NCBI GenBank assembly: GCA_944322255.1
Contig: CALUOK010000006.1
Span: forward strand, 28,352 to 92,351
DNA from: Candidatus Methanomethylophilaceae archaeon
GTDB taxonomy: Archaea; Thermoplasmatota; Thermoplasmata; Methanomassiliicoccales; Methanomethylophilaceae
Direction of reading: 5' to 3'
DNA: 64,000 bases
Shown: in pieces, positions 59,928 through 64,000 of the stretch
Position numbering within the stretch: position 1 is the stretch's first letter
Layout: the number at the start of each line of letters is the position of its first letter
Made by a program: the position numbers and the translations under genes
The notes under the pieces: model-generated
Databases searched by the model: none
Told to the model about the DNA's origin: nothing
What the model saw: only the letters and a program-made list of their open reading frames with translations

Positions 59928-60272
59928 TCACTCCAGCTTCGTTCCGCACTTCGAGCAGAACTTCCCCGAGGAGACGCTGCCGCAGTTGGGGCACTTCCTC
60001 TCCACAGGTCCTTCGGGTTCGATCCTGGTGCCGCATTCGGGACAGAACGGGTCCTCCGGTACCTCCTTCCCGCAGTTGGGGCACCTCCTGGCTGCGTCGG
60101 AGGCCTCCTTGGCCTCCCTGCGCTCGTCCATCCTCTCCTGGATCCTCTCCTCGATGGCGTCGGTGTCGGTGGCCTTGTCGACGGCGCGGTCTATGCCCTC
60201 GTCGATCTTCTGCTCCACGGTCTCCCTGACCTTCTCGTTCAGCTTCTCCCCGATCCTGTCGAACAATCCCAT
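59928..60272 (-). CDS. Soluble protein with two zinc ribbons
   Basis: A 114-residue protein. The first 55 residues are a highly charged helix (MGLFDRIGEKLNEKVRETVE then a run of ERIQERMDERREAKE), followed by zinc ribbons CPNCGKEVPEDPFCPECG and CPNCGSVSSGKFCSKCG. Unlike the other ribbon proteins of the window it has no membrane segment. The function is unknown; coiled-coil assembly is likely. Confidence 0.82.
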   Translation of the reverse strand: MGLFDRIGEKLNEKVRETVEQKIDEGIDRAVDKATDTDAIEERIQERMDERREAKEASDAARRCPNCGKEVPEDPFCPECGTRIEPEGPVERKCPNCGSVSSGKFCSKCGTKLE

Positions 60273-60387
60273 GGGTTATCCCGGACCGACATCGTCAGGC
60301 GACGCTATAAACCTCCACAGGCGCAATCGCAACCGTCACTCCTCTCATTAAATACTGTGAAAGTCGTTGCAGGGACGGGATGGATGC

Positions 60388-61167
60388 ATGCGCGCAGCGC
60401 TATACGTGAGGGTCTCCACCGAGGACCAGGCCAACGAGGGTTTCTCCCTCGACGCCCAGGTCAAGAGGCTGGAGGCCTACTGCAGGGTCCGCGGCTGGGA
60501 GGTCGCGGGCGTGTACAGGGACGAGGGGTTCTCCGGAAGGAACACCGACCGTCCGGAGTACAAGAGGATGTTGGCAGACAGCGACAGCTGGGACACGATC
60601 CTGGTCCTGAAGATGGACCGTATCCACAGGAACAGCGTGAACTTCGCGCTGATGATGGACGACCTCCGCGCCAAGGGCAAGGAGTTCACCTCCATGCAGG
60701 ACAAGTTCGACACCACCACCGCCATGGGACGCTTCGTCATGGACATAATGCAGCGCATAGCGCAACTGGAGAGCGAGCAGATCGGGGAGAGGGTCAAGAT
60801 CGGCATGGAGTACAAGGCCCGCAACGGCACAGGGAACCTGGGCTCCGGGCACCCCTACGGCTACGTCTACCAGAACGGGAGGCTGGAGGTCGTTAAGGAC
60901 GAGGCCCACACCGTGCGCGCGATATACAACATGTACATGCGCGGCTCCACCATGGACGACATCGCCGACTTCCTCAACAAGGCGGAGATCCCCGCCAAGA
61001 AGGGCGGCGCCTGGAACAAGCAGTCCGTCGGGAACATCCTGCACAACCCCCTGTACGTGGGCTATCAGGACTGGAACGGCATATTCCGCAAGGGTGACCA
61101 GGAAGCGATCGTGGCAGTCGACCTGTACGAATCTATAAACGGACCTCTGCCTGTAGGCCGCTCCTGA
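60388..61167 (+). CDS. Short serine recombinase, copy 1
   Basis: A 259-residue serine recombinase. The resolvase domain starts MRAALYVRVSTEDQANEGFS (nucleophile S10, R8) and includes DEGFSGRNTDRPEY and LKMDRIHRNSVNF. A recombinase domain follows (GYVYQNGRLEVVKDEAHTVR, then NILHNPLYVGYQDW). The long C-terminal coiled-coil and zinc-ribbon region of large serine integrases (450-600 residues) is missing. ATG 60388 is chosen because the fold begins there. It overlaps copy 2 by one base. Confidence 0.88.
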   Translation: MRAALYVRVSTEDQANEGFSLDAQVKRLEAYCRVRGWEVAGVYRDEGFSGRNTDRPEYKRMLADSDSWDTILVLKMDRIHRNSVNFALMMDDLRAKGKEFTSMQDKFDTTTAMGRFVMDIMQRIAQLESEQIGERVKIGMEYKARNGTGNLGSGHPYGYVYQNGRLEVVKDEAHTVRAIYNMYMRGSTMDDIADFLNKAEIPAKKGGAWNKQSVGNILHNPLYVGYQDWNGIFRKGDQEAIVAVDLYESINGPLPVGRS

Positions 61168-62027
61168 TGCCGGACCCAGCGAAGAGGGCCGCCCTGTACG
61201 TCAGGGTGTCCACGGACGAGCAGGCCGCCGAGGGGTACTCCCTGGAGGCCCAGAAATCCATACTCACGGACCACTGCCTAGCCGAAGGTCTGGACATCGC
61301 AGCCGTGTACGAGGACGACGGTTACTCGGGCAGGAACGCCAACCGTCCGGCGTACCGCAGGATGATGTCGGAGATCGACTCCTGGGATGTGCTGGTGGTC
61401 CTGAAGATGGACCGTATCCACAGGAACAGCCGCAACTTCATGTCCATGATGGACGAGCTGGGCAGGCACGGGAAGGAGTTCGTGTCCTGCTACGAGGCGC
61501 TGGACACCTCCAACGCCCTGGGCAGGTTCGTGGTGGACATGATACAGCGCATGGCCCAGCTGGAGAGCGAGCAGATCGGGGAGAGGACCAAGATCGGCAT
61601 GCGCGAGAAGGCCGAGAACCTCGGTACGGAGCCGGTCCGCAAGGGGACCATGGGGTTCACCCCTCCGTACGGCTACACCCTCTACGACGGCCAGCTGAAG
61701 GAGGATCCCGAGGAGCTGACCGTCGTCACCGACATCTTCCGCTCCTACCTGTCCGGCGACACCATGGACGCCATCTGCTACTCCCTGAACAGCTCCGGGA
61801 CCCTCACTCGCAGGGGGAACCCCTGGAACAAGTACAACCTCAGGAACGTGCTCCACAACCCCGTCTACGCCGGCTACATGAGGTGGGAGGAGCTGCTAAT
61901 CCCGCATCACGCCGAGAGGGCGGTGACACCCGAGGAATTCAACGAGGTTCAGGAGAAAATGGCCTCGAAAGTGCGCGATCCGTCCAAGAGAACTGTCAGA
62001 AAAGTACCTGTTTTGGATGATTTCTGA
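61167..62027 (+). CDS. Short serine recombinase, copy 2
   Basis: A 286-residue paralogue of copy 1, with S15 in LYVRVSTDEQAAEGYS, DDGYSGRNANRPAY, LKMDRIHRNSRNF and the recombinase-domain end NVLHNPVYAGYMRW. The last 25 residues are basic. It too lacks the zinc-ribbon/coiled-coil tail. About half of the residues match copy 1. The one-base overlap (TGATG) implies equimolar synthesis, and a heteromeric recombinase is possible. Direct repeats CGTTGCAGG flank the pair. Confidence 0.88.
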   Translation: MPDPAKRAALYVRVSTDEQAAEGYSLEAQKSILTDHCLAEGLDIAAVYEDDGYSGRNANRPAYRRMMSEIDSWDVLVVLKMDRIHRNSRNFMSMMDELGRHGKEFVSCYEALDTSNALGRFVVDMIQRMAQLESEQIGERTKIGMREKAENLGTEPVRKGTMGFTPPYGYTLYDGQLKEDPEELTVVTDIFRSYLSGDTMDAICYSLNSSGTLTRRGNPWNKYNLRNVLHNPVYAGYMRWEELLIPHHAERAVTPEEFNEVQEKMASKVRDPSKRTVRKVPVLDDF

Positions 62028-62146
62028 CGATTCTCTACGTCCAATCGTATTTATAATTTTCTTGGAATATGTACGGTCCGGGGACGTCTGGCTATCTTCG
62101 AGAGAAGGCGGTTAGACCAACTATCCAACTGACATCCGATAACGGC

Positions 62147-62213
62147 GTTGAATAAATCAACTTTTTATACGCAAAACGCCAAACGCGTTGCAGGTCAACC
62201 GACCTAAAGGAGG
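62147..62213 (+). promoter_or_regulatory. Promoter, dyads and strong ribosome-binding site of the AceTr-family gene
   Basis: GTTGA-ATAAA-TCAAC (62147-62161) overlaps the TATA box CTTTTTATAC (62161-62170). AACGCGTT (62183-62190) is a palindrome about at the transcript start. AGGTC-AACC-GACCT (62192-62205) forms a small hairpin, and AAGGAGG (62207-62213) is the strongest Shine-Dalgarno in the window, eight bases before the ATG. The density of elements suggests tight control and high expression. Confidence 0.5.
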
Positions 62214-62221
62214 AAATAGTA

Positions 62222-62743
62222 ATGTCTGACGAATGCAAAATTCTCGATCCGACAGCGTTCGGATTGTTCTTTGTGGCACTGGTGTCCCTGCCCATCGCAC
62301 TGACGTGCATCCTCACGTACGGCGGTGTGGACAACGACATCGGCCTCTATCTCGGCGATCTCCTTATCATCGCATCGATCTTCATCTTCATCGCTGCAAT
62401 CGCCGCCTACAGGGCTGGCAGCAACTTCGGATTCATCGTTTTCGGACTTGTTGCTCTCGGTGTGTTCTTTGCTGGATACAGTGGAGGAGACCTCTACATC
62501 AACGTGACCCTCGGTATCATCTACCTGGTCGCTCTGATCTGGTCCTACCGTGTCGGCAACCCCAAGACTCTCACCCTCATCCTGCTGACCACCGCACTGA
62601 TCTTCATCTTCGGTGGACTTCAGGCCAACACCGGTGAGGCTGACGTCTGGCTCCTGCTGAAGGGAATCGCCGCTCTGGCCAACTTCGTGCTGACCCTCTA
62701 CCTGGCGTTCGCCCTGGCTGATGAGAAGCTCCCCTGCTACTGA
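62222..62743 (+). CDS. GPR1/FUN34/YaaH (AceTr) family membrane protein
   Basis: A 173-residue protein with six membrane helices and the spacing of acetate-uptake transporters of the AceTr family. The N-terminal motif is DPTAFGLFFVALVSLP, where family members have NPAPLGL; GSNFGFIVFGLVALGVFF and YLVALIWSYRVGNPKTLTL are further family-like parts. Members move acetate, succinate or ammonium-coupled monocarboxylates through hexameric channels. Given the changed first motif the substrate may differ. A T-rich terminator region follows. Confidence 0.78.
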   Translation: MSDECKILDPTAFGLFFVALVSLPIALTCILTYGGVDNDIGLYLGDLLIIASIFIFIAAIAAYRAGSNFGFIVFGLVALGVFFAGYSGGDLYINVTLGIIYLVALIWSYRVGNPKTLTLILLTTALIFIFGGLQANTGEADVWLLLKGIAALANFVLTLYLAFALADEKLPCY

Positions 62744-62838
62744 TGCGAAAGCGTCGAAAAAGCAGACACAAACCCTTTACCTTCCATTTTTATTTTCCTG
62801 ATAAGTTATTTTAAGAACCCACCCATGTCTGGCCCTTA

Positions 62839-62940
62839 ATGAAGCCTGACACGAAGAAGAAGGTGCTCGCCTGGGGCATGGTCCTCATCATGGTCGTAGT
62901 CGTGGTCACCGTCGCTGCCGCCGCCATCGCCGAGCTATGA
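62839..62940 (+). CDS. 33-residue membrane peptide
   Basis: MKPDTKKKVLAWGMVLIMVV then VVVTVAAAAIAEL: a basic N-terminus and one membrane helix. The stop overlaps the start of the short-chain dehydrogenase gene (ATGA at 62937-62940). The preceding bases contain TTAAGAA and lack a Shine-Dalgarno. The tight coupling to the next gene is the main argument that it is real. The role is unknown. Confidence 0.55.
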   Translation: MKPDTKKKVLAWGMVLIMVVVVVTVAAAAIAEL

Positions 62941-63689
62941 TCGGCATCGTGACCGGAGCGTCCTCCGGAATCGGAGCGGAGTTCTGCAGGGCCCTGGATT
63001 CCAAGGGCCTCGAATGCATATGGCTCATCGCCAGGAGAGCCGACAGGCTGGAGGAGATATCGCAGTCCCTCCACACACCCTGCAGGGTCATAACCGCAGA
63101 CCTCTCCACGCCCGAGGGCATCCGTACGGTCACAAGAGCAGTCGAGGACGAGCATCCCGACATCTCATTTCTCATCAACTGCGCCGGTTTCGGACGCTTC
63201 GGCAAGACATGGGAGGTTCCCTCCGAGGACACCTCATCCATGATCTCGGTCAACGTCTCGGCCCTGGTGGAGATCACCCGTGCCTGCATCCCGTTCATGA
63301 GGGGCGGGTCGTCCATCATCGAGGTATGCTCCGCTTCCGCCTACATGCCGCTGCCGGAGCTGAACGTCTACTCCGCAACCAAGGCCTTCGTCAGGAGCTT
63401 CTGCGAGGCCCTCCGCATCGAACTGAAGGGCACTGGGATCTCGGTCCTGGAGGTCTCCCCCGGCTGGGTGGAGACGGACTTCATACAGCTGTCCGTGAGC
63501 GGCGAGAGGGTGCCGGAGAAGGTCTTCAAGCACACTGTCACCAGGGAAGCCGTCGTGGCGCAGGCCATGGACAATCTCCGCAAGGGCAGGAGGAGGTCCG
63601 TCTGCGGGAGCTACAACAGGCTGCAGGTCTTCGTCTGCCGGCATCTCCCCTCGATTGCCATGCGCGTCTGGAACGCTTCCCTGAGATGA
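62937..63689 (+). CDS. Short-chain dehydrogenase/reductase (SDR)
   Basis: A 250-residue classical SDR with the cofactor loop GIVTGASSGIGAEF at the N-terminus, the NAG-like FLINCAGFGRFG and a catalytic Ser-Tyr-Lys set in EVCSASAYMPLPELNVYSATKAF (YxxxK). It ends in a DltE/YdfG-type region with SPGWVETDF. The substrate is not predictable. It is translationally coupled to the 33-residue membrane peptide, and the truncated acetyltransferase frame starts four bases after its stop. Confidence 0.93.
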   Translation: MIGIVTGASSGIGAEFCRALDSKGLECIWLIARRADRLEEISQSLHTPCRVITADLSTPEGIRTVTRAVEDEHPDISFLINCAGFGRFGKTWEVPSEDTSSMISVNVSALVEITRACIPFMRGGSSIIEVCSASAYMPLPELNVYSATKAFVRSFCEALRIELKGTGISVLEVSPGWVETDFIQLSVSGERVPEKVFKHTVTREAVVAQAMDNLRKGRRRSVCGSYNRLQVFVCRHLPSIAMRVWNASLR

Positions 63690-63693
63690 TCCC

Positions 63694-63936
63694 ATGATCC
63701 TTCGCGGACTGGAAGACTCCGACCTAGATGCCCTGAGCCACATCGTCAGCGTCACATGGGAGATGGACAGCTACGGAAGCGAGATAGCCAAACCCGCATC
63801 CGATGAGTACCTGAAGAGCTGCATCAGGCGTAGCGACTTCATCCGCGTCATCGAGGAGGACGGACAGGTGGCCGGCTGCGTGATGGCGGGGACGTCGAAG
63901 CCCTGTCCTCAGATATCAGCGATAACCCGAGTTTGA
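63694..63936 (+). pseudogene. Truncated GNAT-family acetyltransferase
   Basis: The 80-codon frame starts MILRGLEDSDLDALSHIVSV, the first strand and helix of a GNAT fold. It reaches the region before motif A (VIEEDGQVAGCVMAGTSKP), and then stops at TGA. Motif A (the RxxGxG/A acetyl-CoA loop) and everything after it are absent from the remaining 64 bases in any frame. It is therefore a remnant or very short derivative. The window ends too soon to exclude a continuation after an insertion. Confidence 0.6.
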
Positions 63937-64000
63937 CAGATAATCTCGAGAGCTCCCGCTGATCGATTGTGTTTTTCCCGTGGTTTTTCGCGTTCCCAGT

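Noticed and set aside
1..64000. CRISPR arrays, rRNA and tRNA genes
   Set aside because: Intergenic stretches were read for spaced direct repeats and cloverleaf motifs; none was found. A covariance-model search would be needed to exclude intron-containing tRNAs.

Overview
The window is a GC-rich, gene-dense archaeal chromosome segment. Archaeal markers include ribosomal proteins S19e, L39e and L31e with a PDCD5-type protein and aIF6, the large subunit of replication factor C, a thermosome subunit, the tRNA wyosine enzyme Taw1, the NreA repair protein, a DUF373 protein and an MptE-type pterin kinase. Methanogenesis marker protein 2 points to a methanogen. Every complete gene I could assign ends in UGA or, in two cases, UAA; none ends in UAG. 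That fits a lineage that decodes UAG as pyrrolysine. Together these suggest a Methanomassiliicoccales-like member of the Thermoplasmatota, but the placement is inference because no rRNA, mcr or pyl gene lies in the window.

Layout. 0-3.6 kb: phosphate uptake operon (end of pstS, a fused pstC-pstA, pstB, phoU). 3.7-5.2 kb: small membrane and zinc-ribbon membrane proteins. 5.3-7.4 kb: a possible structured RNA, then the S19e-PDCD5-L39e-L31e-aIF6 operon. 7.4-13.6 kb: MBL-fold hydrolase, DUF373, MptE, site-2-type protease, CorA and methanogenesis marker 2. 13.6-13.9 kb: SRP RNA on the minus strand. 14-15.8 kb: a 42-residue membrane peptide coupled to a sodium:solute symporter. 16-20.2 kb: HTH regulator, ABC ATPase, zinc-ribbon protein, RfcL and Taw1. 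20.2-25 kb: flavodoxin-type proteins under an HxlR regulator with matching dyads, YjbQ, an HPr-kinase-like protein with a membrane partner, and SfsA.

25-39.5 kb is rich in nucleases. It holds a DnaQ-like exonuclease and a divergent paralogue that has lost its catalytic residues, an AddA/AddB-like helicase-nuclease pair, exonuclease VII (xseA-xseB), and an ATPase plus DUF4435/TOPRIM pair resembling the PARIS antiphage system. A P-type ATPase and a tandem duplication of a thioesterase/zinc-ribbon unit sit among them. Next to the PARIS-like pair is a decayed or UAG-interrupted reading frame.

39.9-53.2 kb is mostly housekeeping: TPR protein, TrkH/TrkA potassium uptake (with a 93-bp duplicated trkH end), HisD, polyphosphate kinase and exopolyphosphatase, NreA with a SplB-like radical SAM protein, and thermosome. 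53.5-56.1 kb encodes two exported proteins, one with a transglutaminase-type domain. 57.3-59.6 kb holds the most distinctive operon: a flavin/ferredoxin protein, a zinc macrodomain and a SirTM-class sirtuin behind a perfect palindrome. 60.4-62.0 kb has two overlapping short serine recombinases. The window ends with an acetate-transporter-family protein, a 33-residue membrane peptide, a short-chain dehydrogenase and a truncated acetyltransferase.

No CRISPR array, rRNA, tRNA or complete insertion sequence was recognised by eye.
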